From Rheinheimera mesophila (GTDB lineage: Bacteria > Pseudomonadota > Gammaproteobacteria > Enterobacterales > Alteromonadaceae), in contig NZ_LAVS01000001.1 of the NCBI RefSeq assembly GCF_000986865.1, positions 224,767-288,766 on the forward strand: a stretch of 64,000 nucleotides of DNA. The letters are read 5' to 3'. This document shows positions 46,406-55,941 of this stretch, in pieces. Below the pieces are notes generated by a model, which was given only the letters and a program-made list of their open reading frames with translations, did no database searches and was not told the origin of the DNA. The position numbers were made by a program, and so were the translations under genes. Position 1 is the stretch's first letter, and every line of letters starts with the position of its first letter.

Positions 46406-47383
46406 TTATCCTTGCGCTAATAATTCAGTTAAATCCAACAGAGCCGCATTGGCTCTGGAGATGTAATTCGCCATCACCAGACTGTGATTCGCCATAAAAC
46501 CAAAACCCCGGCCATTGAGGATCATCGGACTCCAAACGGGCTGTTGAGTCGCCTCCAGCTCACGGACAATCTGGCGTAAGCTAATCATGGCGTTTTTGTT
46601 GGTCAACACGTCGGCGAAATCCAATTCTATCGCTTTTAACAGGTGTAACAAAGCCCAGCACGCACCACGCGCCTCATAAAACTCATCATCAATGCTCCAC
46701 CAACTGGTTTTGATCCGGTTAGATTCAGCGGTCAGTGTCGACTGTCTGGCATTTCTATCGCCCGCCAAATCGGTATTTAATCTGTCTTGGCCCACACTGA
46801 CACTCAAACGCTGGCTGTAGCTACCCAGACGTTTTTCCACGTTTTTCAGCCAGTCACGCAAATTATCGGCTCTGGTATAAAACTGACTGTCGGTTTTTGC
46901 CGGATCCAATAATGCAGTGCGGTACAAAACTAATTGCCGGATGGCCTGCTGATACTCGGTTTCAGCGGCCGGCACAGCCCAGCTACGATGATCAATGTTG
47001 AGCATAGGCTGCGCCAATTTTAAGTACTGGTTTTCAATAGACTGAGATTGGGAACGACTTAAATCCTTCCGCAGCGCCAACGCCAAATCCCGCGACATCT
47101 CTAAGACTCCTAACTCCCAGGCTGGCATATTGTCCAGCAGAGAAAAAGGCGGCATCACATCATTGCTGGTAAAACCGGCGTTTTTAGTCAGTAAAGTCTC
47201 CAGCACCCGGATCAAGGCACTGGTGGTGGTATAGCCCACGGTTTGTTTATGTTCGGGACTTAGTTCTGCCGATAAATCTTTCACATCAAACAATTCAGGC
47301 TCACTGCTGGCCCACCAGGCGGTGCCATAGCCCAAGATAAAAACGAACAGTATTGTTAAACTGAGGATCCTGAATCTGTTCAT
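46406..47383 (-). CDS. DUF2333 family protein
   Basis: A 325-residue protein with one N-terminal membrane helix (about 7-25) and a helical periplasmic part. TTSALIRVLETLLTKNAGFT and MPPFSLLDNMPAWELG are typical of DUF2333, a family of unknown function common in marine gammaproteobacteria. AAGGAGTGCTCCA precedes the ATG. Neighbours in the same orientation are the PCu(A)C gene upstream and the barrel gene downstream, suggesting an envelope operon. Confidence 0.85.
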   Translation of the reverse strand: MNRFRILSLTILFVFILGYGTAWWASSEPELFDVKDLSAELSPEHKQTVGYTTTSALIRVLETLLTKNAGFTSNDVMPPFSLLDNMPAWELGVLEMSRDLALALRKDLSRSQSQSIENQYLKLAQPMLNIDHRSWAVPAAETEYQQAIRQLVLYRTALLDPAKTDSQFYTRADNLRDWLKNVEKRLGSYSQRLSVSVGQDRLNTDLAGDRNARQSTLTAESNRIKTSWWSIDDEFYEARGACWALLHLLKAIELDFADVLTNKNAMISLRQIVRELEATQQPVWSPMILNGRGFGFMANHSLVMANYISRANAALLDLTELLAQG

Positions 47384-47394
47384 TGGAGCACTCC

Positions 47395-47820
47395 TTAATG
47401 AGTCGGAATTGCACTGACCGAAGCCTGAACTTCGATAGATTGGCCGTCTTTGAAGGTTAAACGTAACGGGATCTGCTGACCCGGAGTCACACTGGTTTTG
47501 GCATCAAATAACATCAAATGCAAACCACCGGGCTGAAAATGCACCTGCTCGCCGGCGGCAACAACCACAGACTGCACCTGCTCCATTTTCATCATGCCAT
47601 CTTTATGGCTATGCTGATGCAGTTCCACAGAACCAAACTGTGGACTACTGGCGCTGACAAGCTCAGCCGCTACATCAGTTTCATTTTTCAGACTAAAGTA
47701 GCCGGCAGTCATACTGCGACCCGGTAACATTTCCCGGATGGTGGCATCTGTGACTACGACTCCTGCCAGAGTCGCTGTGCTGCTCAGGCTAAATATTGCA
47801 GCAACTATCCATTTCTTCAT
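47395..47820 (-). CDS. Periplasmic copper chaperone PCu(A)C
   Basis: A 141-residue protein with a signal peptide (TLAG cleavage, about residue 20). The copper site pattern of PCu(A)C proteins is present: MTAGYFSL, ELHQHSHKDGMMKM and LHLM provide Met and His ligands. These proteins carry Cu(I) to cytochrome c oxidase. ATG 47820 is preceded by AAAGGAGAAG. The usual SCO1 partner is not adjacent. Confidence 0.86.
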   Translation of the reverse strand: MKKWIVAAIFSLSSTATLAGVVVTDATIREMLPGRSMTAGYFSLKNETDVAAELVSASSPQFGSVELHQHSHKDGMMKMEQVQSVVVAAGEQVHFQPGGLHLMLFDAKTSVTPGQQIPLRLTFKDGQSIEVQASVSAIPTH

Positions 47821-48093
47821 CAAGCTTCTCCTTTAAAGATCATTGCTTTATCTTACACGACACTGGATAGGCCAACAAACCTCACAGACGAAAAGCATTG
47901 ACTTCTGTGCTGAAAGTCTTTCGCAATTTTTTGCCGCAAATTGATGAGAAAAACAGCATCGATACAATTATCTGTCAGCAGGCCTCGCGACTTTGCTGGG
48001 TTTTACATTTCAGAAAGTCTAGTTTTCAGACGTTTAGTGATTGTCAACCCAGCAACCCCCTATAAATTTATACTTTTGTTTAAATAATAACCT

Positions 48094-48121
48094 TTGCATT
48101 GTTGGTAAAAATCCGTAAACT
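48094..48121 (+). promoter_or_regulatory. Probable dusB-fis promoter with GC-rich discriminator
   Basis: TTGCAT and TAAACT are spaced by 16 bases, with AT-rich sequence upstream (48061-48090) and TAGCGCCCC directly after the -10. A GC-rich discriminator is the mark of promoters under stringent control, as known for E. coli fis. The rest of the 324-base gap shows no gene. Confidence 0.55.
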
Positions 48122-48144
48122 TAGCGCCCCTTTAGGGTAGAGCC

Positions 48145-49131
48145 TTGGTTTTAGCGGTGCGCATAGGTCCATATCAATTAGCGAACAATGTCATTTGTGC
48201 TCCTATGGCTGGAGTGACGGATTACACTTTTCGTGAGCTTTGTCGTCGTTTTGGTGCAGGTTTAGCTGTATCAGAAATGATGTCGAGCAATCCTTTGGTC
48301 TGGCAAAGTGAAAAATCGCTAAATCGTATGACTCACCAGGACGAATCTGGTCTTCGATCGGTGCAAATTGCCGGTTCGGATCCAGATCAGATGGCTGAAG
48401 CTGCTGTGTTTAATGTTGAACATGGCGCCCAAATCATCGACATCAACATGGGATGTCCGGCAAAAAAAGTGAATAAAAAACTGGCGGGTTCGGCACTGTT
48501 ACAGTATCCGGATTTAGTGCAGCAGATTATTCAGGCCGTGGTTCGGGCCGTCACAGTACCTGTGACCTTAAAAATTCGTACTGGCTGGGACATCGAACAT
48601 AAAAATGGCGTACAGATAGCGCAAATAGCGCAGGACAACGGCATTGTGGCTTTAGCGGTTCATGGCCGCACTAAAGCCTGTATGTATAAAGGAGAGGCGG
48701 AGTACGACACTATCCGCGCTATTAAACAAAATGTGTCTATCCCGGTGATTGCCAATGGCGATATCACTACGCCGGAAAAAGCCAGATTTGTATTGGACTA
48801 TACCGGAGCAGATGCGGTCATGATTGGCCGGGCCGCTCAGGGCAAACCCTGGATTTTCCGTGAAGTGGTGCACTATCTGCAAACTGGTGAACATTTGGCT
48901 TCGCCTTCGACGAGCGAAGTCAGGGATATTTTGCTGGAGCATGTCCGTGGCTTACACCAATTATACGGTGAAGTGCCTGGCTCACGTATTGCCCGCAAAC
49001 ATGTGGGTTGGTACCTGGCTGAGCATGACAGCGAAGGCATGTTTCGCAGTGAATTTAATGGTATCGAACAGGCCCAACAGCAGTTGGATACCTTGAGTGT
49101 GTATTTCGAGCAATTACTAGCAGCAACCTAA
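48145..49131 (+). CDS. dusB: tRNA-dihydrouridine synthase B
   Basis: A 328-residue FMN-dependent Dus enzyme. CAPMAGVTDYTFR at the N-terminus, INMGCPAKKVNKK (catalytic Cys) and IGRAAQGKPWIF (FMN phosphate) are clear. It reduces uridine in the tRNA D-loop. I keep TTG 48145, which has AGGGTAGAG upstream; GTG 48157 would give MRIGPYQL and match the E. coli N-terminus better. fis follows 18 bases later, the conserved dusB-fis operon. Confidence 0.95.
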   Translation: MVLAVRIGPYQLANNVICAPMAGVTDYTFRELCRRFGAGLAVSEMMSSNPLVWQSEKSLNRMTHQDESGLRSVQIAGSDPDQMAEAAVFNVEHGAQIIDINMGCPAKKVNKKLAGSALLQYPDLVQQIIQAVVRAVTVPVTLKIRTGWDIEHKNGVQIAQIAQDNGIVALAVHGRTKACMYKGEAEYDTIRAIKQNVSIPVIANGDITTPEKARFVLDYTGADAVMIGRAAQGKPWIFREVVHYLQTGEHLASPSTSEVRDILLEHVRGLHQLYGEVPGSRIARKHVGWYLAEHDSEGMFRSEFNGIEQAQQQLDTLSVYFEQLLAAT

Positions 49132-49149
49132 CGTAAAAGAGACTAGGCA

Positions 49150-49440
49150 ATGTTTAATCAAAACGTGACTTCGCCATTTATCACCAACGCCCATGTTCAA
49201 ACGCAAGAAAAACCGCAGCCTTTAAGCAACGCGGTACAAAAAGCGGTGGCGAACTACTTACAACAATTAAACGGTCAGGACGTCAATGACCTGTACGAAT
49301 TAGTGTTGTCCGAATTAGAAAAGCCGTTATTAGAAGAAGTGATGAAATACACTCGCGGCAACCAGACCCGCGCTGCCAACCTGATGGGCATCAACCGCGG
49401 TACTCTGCGCAAGAAGCTGAAACAATACGGCATGAGTTAA
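49150..49440 (+). CDS. fis: Nucleoid-associated protein Fis
   Basis: A 96-residue Fis. The C-terminal HTH ([20 protein letters not shown]) is almost identical to E. coli Fis. The N-terminal arm is divergent. Fis bends DNA and activates rRNA promoters in fast growth. It is co-transcribed with dusB, and a terminator follows. Confidence 0.97.
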   Translation: MFNQNVTSPFITNAHVQTQEKPQPLSNAVQKAVANYLQQLNGQDVNDLYELVLSELEKPLLEEVMKYTRGNQTRAANLMGINRGTLRKKLKQYGMS

Positions 49441-49447
49441 TGCCCTC

Positions 49448-49497
49448 GCGGGAGGAGTCCCGCAATCAAAAGCACCTTCGGGTGCTTTTTTGTTTTT
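49448..49497 (+). terminator. Double-hairpin terminator of dusB-fis
   Basis: A first stem GCGGGA-ggag-TCCCGC (49448-49463) precedes a full terminator AAAAGCACC-ttcg-GGTGCTTTTTTG (from 49468). Confidence 0.92.
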
Positions 49498-49500
49498 CCG

Positions 49501-49618
49501 CGTCGCTCATGACGCTGCAGCTTCGTTGGCTGCGGATTCTCGCCCCAGTCACATAGTGGACTATGCTCCTGGGAACTCGAATCCTTGCCGCCTTGCTGCA
49601 ACGCCAATGACTTAGCGG
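49501..49618 (-). repeat. Intergenic repeat family, copy 3 (reverse orientation)
   Basis: Read on the minus strand this is CTAAGTCATTGGCGTTGCAGC, then GCGGCAAGG, a CCCAG arm, CATAGT-cc-ACTATG, a CTGGG arm and CCGCAGCCAACGAAGCTGCAGC. It is diverged from copies 1 and 2 but keeps the hairpin. It lies between fis and purH. Confidence 0.85.
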
Positions 49619-49784
49619 AATCACTTTAAGTTGTATGTGAAGTAAATAAGGGATTTCACCAGCGATCCCGGCGATACAGCAAAGCCTTTTTTCTCTATGC
49701 TTATGTCCTGGCTTTGTGTTATCCGAAGGCTGTGAACCACAACAGTGCTGGTCCGAATTAACCATTACAGCGGAGAATGATCCA

Positions 49785-51371
49785 ATGAACGCAGCTCGTC
49801 CAATCCGTCGCGCCTTATTAAGCGTGTCAGATAAAACCGGTATAGTTGAATTTGCCCGTGCTTTAGCAGCCCAGGGTGTGGAACTCTTGTCCACAGGTGG
49901 CACTGCCAAGTTATTGGCAGACCAAGGCATAGCAGTGACTGAAGTATCAGATTACACAGGTCACCCGGAGATTATGGACGGTCGCGTCAAAACGCTGCAT
50001 CCCAAAGTACATGGTGGCATTCTGGCGCGCCGTGGTCTGGATGAAGCGGTAATGGCAGCAAACAATATCAAGCCTATCGACTTAGTGGTCGTCAACCTGT
50101 ATCCATTCGCCAACACTGTGGCCAAAGCAGGTTGTACTTTAGAAGATGCTATTGAAAACATCGATATCGGCGGCCCGACTATGGTGCGTGCTGCGGCGAA
50201 AAACCATAACGACGTCACTATAGTGGTAAACGCGGCCGATTACGACAAAGTCTTAGCCGAAATGGCTGCGAACGCCGGCTCTACGACTCATGCCACCCGT
50301 TTTAGTTTAGCTATCAGTGCTTTTGAGCATACAGCCCAATACGACGGTATGATTGCCAACTACTTCGGTACTATGTTGGCGGCATACGGTGATGAAGATG
50401 CCAAACCAAGCAAATTCCCACGCACTTTTAATACTCAGTTTGTGAAAAAACAAGACTTACGTTACGGTGAAAACAGCCACCAAAGCGCGGCTTTTTATGT
50501 TGAAAACAGCATTCAGGAAGCATCAGTGGCCAGCGCCACTCAACTGCAAGGCAAAGAGCTGTCGTACAACAATATCGCCGACACTGACGCTGCTTTAGAG
50601 TGCGTAAAAGAATTCGACGAACCAGCCTGTGTGATCGTTAAACACGCCAACCCTTGTGGTGTCGCTATTGGTGAGAACATTCTGGCCGCTTACGAGCGCG
50701 CCTACAAAACAGACCCAACTTCTGCTTTTGGTGGCATTATCGCCTTTAACCGCGAATTAGATGCCAAAACTGCGGAAGCTATTGTCAGCCGTCAGTTTGT
50801 TGAAGTCATTATCGCGCCAAGCGCTACAGCTCAAGCCGCTGCTGTGGTATCCGCCAAACCCAACGTGCGTTTACTGGTGTGTGGCGAATGGGACAGCAAA
50901 ACTACTGGTTTTGATATCAAACGGGTTAACGGTGGTGTGTTGGTACAAGACCGTGATCAGAAAATGGTCGGCCTGGATGACTTAAAAGTAGTCTCTAAAC
51001 GTCAGCCTACTGCAGATGAATTACGTGACTTATTGTTCTGCTGGAAAGTGGCTAAATATGTAAAATCAAACGCTATTGTGTATGCCAAAGACAGCATGAC
51101 TATTGGCGTCGGCGCAGGCCAGATGAGCCGCGTCTACAGCGCTAAAATCGCCGGTATCAAGGCCGCCGACGAGAACCTGGAAGTCAAAGGCTCCGTCATG
51201 GCATCCGATGCGTTTTTCCCGTTCCGCGATGGTATTGATGCCGCCGCTGCTGCAGGTATCAAAGCCGTGATCCAGCCTGGTGGCTCGATGCGTGATGCCG
51301 AAGTCATCGCCGCTGCCGACGAGCATGGCATGACGATGATCTTCACTGGCGTGCGTCATTTCCGTCACTAA
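49785..51371 (+). CDS. purH: Bifunctional AICAR transformylase/IMP cyclohydrolase
   Basis: A 528-residue PurH. The N-terminal MGS-like cyclohydrolase domain ([38 protein letters not shown]) is followed by the transformylase domain ([34 protein letters not shown]). It carries out the last two steps of purine synthesis to IMP. ATG 49785 has CGGAGAATGA upstream and gives the usual family length. purD does not follow; a terminator does. Confidence 0.97.
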   Translation: MNAARPIRRALLSVSDKTGIVEFARALAAQGVELLSTGGTAKLLADQGIAVTEVSDYTGHPEIMDGRVKTLHPKVHGGILARRGLDEAVMAANNIKPIDLVVVNLYPFANTVAKAGCTLEDAIENIDIGGPTMVRAAAKNHNDVTIVVNAADYDKVLAEMAANAGSTTHATRFSLAISAFEHTAQYDGMIANYFGTMLAAYGDEDAKPSKFPRTFNTQFVKKQDLRYGENSHQSAAFYVENSIQEASVASATQLQGKELSYNNIADTDAALECVKEFDEPACVIVKHANPCGVAIGENILAAYERAYKTDPTSAFGGIIAFNRELDAKTAEAIVSRQFVEVIIAPSATAQAAAVVSAKPNVRLLVCGEWDSKTTGFDIKRVNGGVLVQDRDQKMVGLDDLKVVSKRQPTADELRDLLFCWKVAKYVKSNAIVYAKDSMTIGVGAGQMSRVYSAKIAGIKAADENLEVKGSVMASDAFFPFRDGIDAAAAAGIKAVIQPGGSMRDAEVIAAADEHGMTMIFTGVRHFRH

Positions 51372-51392
51372 ACACACAAGTTTAAATCAATG

Positions 51393-51418
51393 AAGGCGGG
51401 ATGAGTTTCCGCCTTTTT
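51393..51418 (+). terminator. Terminator of purH
   Basis: AAGGCGG pairs with CCGCCTT over a short loop and runs into TTTTT. Confidence 0.87.
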
Positions 51419-51457
51419 CTACGTTAAAGAGCCAGCTAACATGGCCCAAGTAGAAAG

Positions 51458-51640
51458 TTACTCTTTGTCTTTTTTCGGCAAACCTAAGTAAATTAACGAA
51501 AAAACCATGTTGACTACTGGAATGCAGGCAACAATCACAGCTTTTTTCCAGCCGTACCCCTTAGTCTTTGCCATGATCAGATTAATCATCAGGCAGCAGA
51601 CAAAAATAACCAAACAGTAAAACCCCAACACAAAATGCAT
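51458..51640 (-). CDS. Small two-helix membrane protein, unknown
   Basis: About 60 residues from ATG 51640 (GGGGA lies 11 bases upstream). In-frame starts further upstream (to 51769) would add Cys-rich sequence without family features. Two hydrophobic helices (FVLGFYCLVIFVCCLMINLI and AVIVACIPVVNMVFSLIYLG) are joined by a basic turn (AKTKGYGWKK) and end with KKDKE. I recognise no family. It stands alone between purH and the PepSY gene. Confidence 0.5.
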   Translation of the reverse strand: MHFVLGFYCLVIFVCCLMINLIMAKTKGYGWKKAVIVACIPVVNMVFSLIYLGLPKKDKE

Positions 51641-51790
51641 TGGATGTATATCCCCATTACGAACGGCCTCTAACACGCATAATTCCTTATTGATCCACAT
51701 CCAGAAAACCGGGCAAAGTCTATTCTGTACCACGACGCAAACGGCGGTTTCATCAATACCAGAAAACACTCTGAATAAATTAAAACCAAT

Positions 51791-52990
51791 CTAACGCAGT
51801 GCCCCTAATACAGGTGACAAAGGCAGATTGTCTGCATCACGCTGCGAAAACTGCACCGAAGTCAGCACCAAAGCCATGACTACTATGACCGATGAAACAG
51901 CACCAGTCCAGCCTAGCCAGCGCATCAGCTCCGGCTGCTGCCTTTTGGTACGCAGCCAGTGCATCCAAAGCCCACCCGCCACTAAAAAGCTAAACCCCAG
52001 CCCAAACACAAAATACAGCAGCTTGACGCCAAGCCCGGCAAAGTTACCAAAATGCAGCGGATCTGCCATATCGGAGATATAGGCCACAGGTTTTAACTCG
52101 CCGCCTTTTTGGATCTTCAGCACATCAGCCGTCACCGGATGCAGGTAAATGCGGTTGGCTCTGTCGCGCACCAGCAGCGTATCATCCTGCCCTGTCACCA
52201 CTACAGGCGCTTGGTCCGACAACGGATAGTTCAGAGCTCTGATATCCAGTTCAGGTCTGGCCTTTTGTGCAGCCTGCATTAATTCGGTTAAAGACAAAGC
52301 TTTGTGGGTAATAGCCTGTTCCAGTTTCGGCGCTTTTGGATAATGCTCCACTTTAAACTTCAGTAAAAAGTGTTCGGTAAAGTACCAGAGGCCTGTTAAA
52401 AACATCAGCAGAATAAAACCCCAGCACCAGACGCCAGTCCATTTATGCCAGTCGGACCAAAAAGTGCGGCTGGAGGCTTTAGCGCCACGAGGCAACTGAA
52501 AACCTTTAAGCCACCACTGCCGGTAGACATAAAAACTGCTGATTAAAATAATCAGCAGCAAAAAACTTAAACTGGTGACTATGATTTTGCCAGTAGAACC
52601 CAGCGACAGGTACATATGGATATTACGCAAAAAGCGCGACACTGTGCCCCAGGGGCCTTCGCCTGTTAAAGCACCGGAAGCGGGATCAAAATAAACAAAT
52701 TTAAACTCAGGGCCCTTGTGCAAACTCACAGCCCCCGCCAGATACCATTGTTCTGGCACATTCAGGTTACTGATTTGATAGTCGCGATAAGCTTTGGCTA
52801 GATTTTGCTCCAGCACCTGCCAGGGTACAGGACCTTGTCGTTCAGACAAGGCCCGGTATTTTTGATCCGACAGGTACTGAATTTCATGGCTGACCACAGC
52901 GAGCGTACCGGTCAGACAGACCAGCAACATCAGCAGGCCAAAAGCAAAACCTGCAAAGGAATGTAACTTAAACCAACTTCTGCCGTTCAT
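51791..52990 (-). CDS. PepSY-domain inner-membrane protein (putative ferric-siderophore reductase type)
   Basis: A 399-residue PepSY_TM protein with four main membrane helices (about 8-32, 138-160, 185-210, 330-350) and PepSY-like periplasmic parts. HSFAGFAFGLLMLLVCLTG starts the protein and HKWTGVWCWGFILL repeats the His-containing helix, as in proteins that may bind haem and reduce iron. It is encoded seven bases downstream of a TonB-dependent siderophore receptor, so a role in releasing iron from the siderophore is likely but not shown. Confidence 0.85.
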   Translation of the reverse strand: MNGRSWFKLHSFAGFAFGLLMLLVCLTGTLAVVSHEIQYLSDQKYRALSERQGPVPWQVLEQNLAKAYRDYQISNLNVPEQWYLAGAVSLHKGPEFKFVYFDPASGALTGEGPWGTVSRFLRNIHMYLSLGSTGKIIVTSLSFLLLIILISSFYVYRQWWLKGFQLPRGAKASSRTFWSDWHKWTGVWCWGFILLMFLTGLWYFTEHFLLKFKVEHYPKAPKLEQAITHKALSLTELMQAAQKARPELDIRALNYPLSDQAPVVVTGQDDTLLVRDRANRIYLHPVTADVLKIQKGGELKPVAYISDMADPLHFGNFAGLGVKLLYFVFGLGFSFLVAGGLWMHWLRTKRQQPELMRWLGWTGAVSSVIVVMALVLTSVQFSQRDADNLPLSPVLGALR

Positions 52991-52997
52991 AGTCAGC

Positions 52998-55151
52998 TTA
53001 GAACTGATAACTGGCTGTGACTATTAAGCGGCGTGGCTCACCCGGGAAATGGCCGGTACGCTCAATAAAACCAGCAGTGGCATAAGTTTTATCAAACAGG
53101 TTTTTCAGATTGGCCTGAAACAACCATTGTTGCCAGCGGGTTTGCCAGCTCATATCAAAGACGGTGTAGGATTTTACCCGCTGGCCATCAATACTTAACT
53201 GGTCGCTGACATAATCCATACCGGCCGCTATAGCCGAGTTAATGCCATCCAGCTCGTAACGGCTCCATACCCCGACCTGATGTTGTGGTGCATTGGCAAA
53301 TTTGTCACCCACCGCATTGGTAATAACGCTGGTGCTTTCGACAATACGGATATCGTTGTAGGCGTAGTTAACATTCAGCACCCAGGAGTCGGTTAAGTCG
53401 CCCAGCAAGTCCAGTTCCACGCCTTTACTTTTTACTTCACCCAAAGCTATTTGATCGTCACGACCATCCCCACCGACATCACCCCGGGGGTCCGCCTGCA
53501 GTATGTTATTTCTCACCATTTCATAAGTGGCCAGATTCAGGCGTATTGCATCATTCAGCAAAGAAAAACGCGCACCCGCTTCGATAATACTGGACTGCTC
53601 CGCTTCAAAAGGCCCACCCACTTCAGGCACCTGAGAGGCAGTAGCTTGCGGGCTGAAACCTGTGCCTTTGAGTGCATACAAACGCACCCAGTCGGTCAAC
53701 TGGTAGGTAGAACCGACACGCCAGGAGCTGTCGTTACCATCCACTTTAGACGAGTCCATATTGTTTTTATCTTCAAAACTATCCCAGCGTACCCCCAGCA
53801 GTAGGTTCCAGCTTGAGGTTAAATCCAGTTGATCCTGCAGATAAAAACCCTGACGCACAGCAGTGGTATCGGTTGGGGTAGATTTGATGCTGTCGATATC
53901 ATAATCAGCCGCTGAGGTCAGGCCATACACAGGATTTGTCAGGCTAATACCTGTCGCCTTCCCTCCCTGCTCTATAGGCGCTACATTTCGGCCTAAAAAG
54001 TACGAGTCCTGCGTCATGGTATCTGCACCAATTAACAACTGGTGGTTTAAACCCGCAGTGCTGAACTCCACTATATTGTTCCAGGTGATACTGTCTGCGG
54101 TATTTTCACGGCGCTGGTCCCTGAACTGACGGCGGCAATAATCCACCACGCCATCGCCATCTGTGTCGAAGCTACAGAAAGGTTCGTGGTAGTTTTGCAG
54201 TTCGGTATTGTCGTAATGACGCCAGGTTAAATCGGTGCGCCAGTTGCTGTTAAATTCATGGTCAGCCCGCACCTGCCAGACATCTGCTTCTAACGACTGG
54301 AAATCTGTGGCTTCGTTGTGGTTCCAGGCTCTGTCGCCAATAAAGTTACCCTGATCATCCGTAGGTACACCCCGTAAACGGGCGCCCTGATAATCCTGAG
54401 TTAAGGTATTGTATTGCAGTGTCAGGCTGGTGCTGTCTGTGATATCAATCAGATAACCTAAGTCCAGAATGTCGTTTTCAACTTTGGTATTCCAGCGAAA
54501 CGGCTGCTCTGAATCACGGTAATAACCAAAACGATAGGCTTGCTGCTCGGTTAGTGGACCACTTAACTCCAGCGAGCCTTGCCAAAAATCATCATTGCCC
54601 AGGCCCAATTCCAGTTGGTTTTTCGCTGTGCGCTGCGGCTTTTTAGTTACGTAGTTAATTAAACCACCAGGAGCGCTGCTGCCGTATAAAGCGCCGCTGC
54701 TGCCTTTGAGTAATTGTACTTCTTGCACATTAAATAGCTGAGGCACAGCAAACCCATTAAATGGATCGCCTCTTACGTCATCATATAAAATCTCGTCCTG
54801 GCGGAATCCGCGAAAGGTGACACCTGAGTAACTAAAAGCACTAACACCACTCATGCTGCGGTAGAGATCAGTCACCTGACGGGCGGCCTGATCGCGGATC
54901 AGCGCTTCTGGCAATACCTGAATATTTTGTGGTACCAGCTCTAAATCTGTCTCTGTTCTGGTTCCAACACTGCTTTGCGACGCCCGGTATAACGTCTGAG
55001 CGCGGCCTTTGACCTCTATCACTTCCAGATCTTTATCCGCTTGGTGTGTATCAGAATGTTGTTGATCTGACTGTTGGGCATAAACAGGAATTGAATTCAA
55101 CGCAGTAAAAACAGCAATAGCTAACAACGAAGGAGAGCGTAAGGACGACAT
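52998..55151 (-). CDS. TonB-dependent siderophore receptor
   Basis: About 717 residues from ATG 55151, which has GAGGCTGTT upstream and begins a proper signal peptide ending AYAQ-like (VYAQ). The plug domain (VPQNIQVLPEALIRDQ, FRGFRQDEILYDD, LKGSSGALYGSSAPGGLINYVTKKP) is that of TonB siderophore receptors; EVIEVKG may be the TonB box. A 22-stranded barrel follows, ending VTASYQF. It imports an iron chelate across the outer membrane. The PepSY gene is coupled downstream. A weak Fur-like site lies upstream. Confidence 0.92.
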   Translation of the reverse strand: MSSLRSPSLLAIAVFTALNSIPVYAQQSDQQHSDTHQADKDLEVIEVKGRAQTLYRASQSSVGTRTETDLELVPQNIQVLPEALIRDQAARQVTDLYRSMSGVSAFSYSGVTFRGFRQDEILYDDVRGDPFNGFAVPQLFNVQEVQLLKGSSGALYGSSAPGGLINYVTKKPQRTAKNQLELGLGNDDFWQGSLELSGPLTEQQAYRFGYYRDSEQPFRWNTKVENDILDLGYLIDITDSTSLTLQYNTLTQDYQGARLRGVPTDDQGNFIGDRAWNHNEATDFQSLEADVWQVRADHEFNSNWRTDLTWRHYDNTELQNYHEPFCSFDTDGDGVVDYCRRQFRDQRRENTADSITWNNIVEFSTAGLNHQLLIGADTMTQDSYFLGRNVAPIEQGGKATGISLTNPVYGLTSAADYDIDSIKSTPTDTTAVRQGFYLQDQLDLTSSWNLLLGVRWDSFEDKNNMDSSKVDGNDSSWRVGSTYQLTDWVRLYALKGTGFSPQATASQVPEVGGPFEAEQSSIIEAGARFSLLNDAIRLNLATYEMVRNNILQADPRGDVGGDGRDDQIALGEVKSKGVELDLLGDLTDSWVLNVNYAYNDIRIVESTSVITNAVGDKFANAPQHQVGVWSRYELDGINSAIAAGMDYVSDQLSIDGQRVKSYTVFDMSWQTRWQQWLFQANLKNLFDKTYATAGFIERTGHFPGEPRRLIVTASYQF

Positions 55152-55191
55152 AACAGCCTCAAAGCAGCAATAAAGGCTGCACAGACTAAAC

Positions 55192-55210
55192 AAGAATGAT
55201 TCGCAATTCA
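55192..55210 (-). promoter_or_regulatory. Weak Fur-box candidate upstream of the TonB receptor
   Basis: On the minus strand TGAATTGCGAATCATTCTT matches the 19-base Fur consensus at about 11 positions, best in its right half (AATCATT). Position 40-60 bases upstream of the receptor start is right for Fur repression. Confidence 0.35.
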
Positions 55211-55266
55211 AGTGAATTTATTGAACTTATCTTGGTCTGTGCCCTGTTGGCTTTTATCTGTTCCTA

Positions 55267-55752
55267 TCACATAAACTTGGCTGGTACAGACCAGGCTAAA
55301 CGGACCGGAACAGTCGCCGCCAGATCTAATTCAAGACAAGTAAGAGAGGCCTTTTTCAATTCAAGGAAAATTTTATCCAAACCCAATAACTCGTTCACCA
55401 GCAAAGCCAGCTCAGGTTCATGCCCTACCAACAAGACAGCTTCATCGTTTTGTAACTGGCTGAACAAGTAAGTTTTTGCTTCAGTAGCCGCCACAGAGGG
55501 CAATAAACAGGGCCACTCTTCAACCTGCACTTTTACCGCCAAATCTTTACGGACTAAAGCTGCAGTTTGCATGGCTTTGGTATGTGGACTACAAAAGATA
55601 CGATCTGGTATTAACCCCTGCTTTTGCATAAAAGCTGCCACGCGGCGCGCCTGTAACCGGCCTTTTTCATTCAGACAACGATCGGCTTCATCCACCTGCG
55701 AATTTCGAACATCAGCCGTGGCATGGCGCATCAGATACAACACAGATTTCAT
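55267..55752 (-). CDS. sixA: Phosphohistidine phosphatase SixA
   Basis: A 161-residue histidine phosphatase. LMRHATADV holds the phospho-accepting His (about residue 9), with CSPHTKAMQTA and LLVGHEPEL (second His) completing the active site. SixA removes phosphate from phosphohistidine on phosphotransfer proteins, in E. coli ArcB and the nitrogen PTS. It is monocistronic, divergent from suhB. Confidence 0.9.
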   Translation of the reverse strand: MKSVLYLMRHATADVRNSQVDEADRCLNEKGRLQARRVAAFMQKQGLIPDRIFCSPHTKAMQTAALVRKDLAVKVQVEEWPCLLPSVAATEAKTYLFSQLQNDEAVLLVGHEPELALLVNELLGLDKIFLELKKASLTCLELDLAATVPVRLAWSVPAKFM

Positions 55753-55941
55753 TGGCTTAGCTCACTTGAGAATGGACCTGTAAAGAGATGGCGCCCACTC
55801 TAAGCAGCTCTGATGACAAAAGTATGACAACATGGTCGTACTTTCCTCTGTCAGGTAGGGGATTTGTCTTTACTTTTTCCTGTCAGCGGCTACAATACGC
55901 GCCGCTCTTTTGACTGTTCTTTATACAATAAGGTAATCGTT

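Noticed and set aside
47821..48144. tRNA gene upstream of dusB
   Set aside because: No cloverleaf, TTCRA or CCA-type end could be found; the sequence is AT-rich and fits a promoter region.
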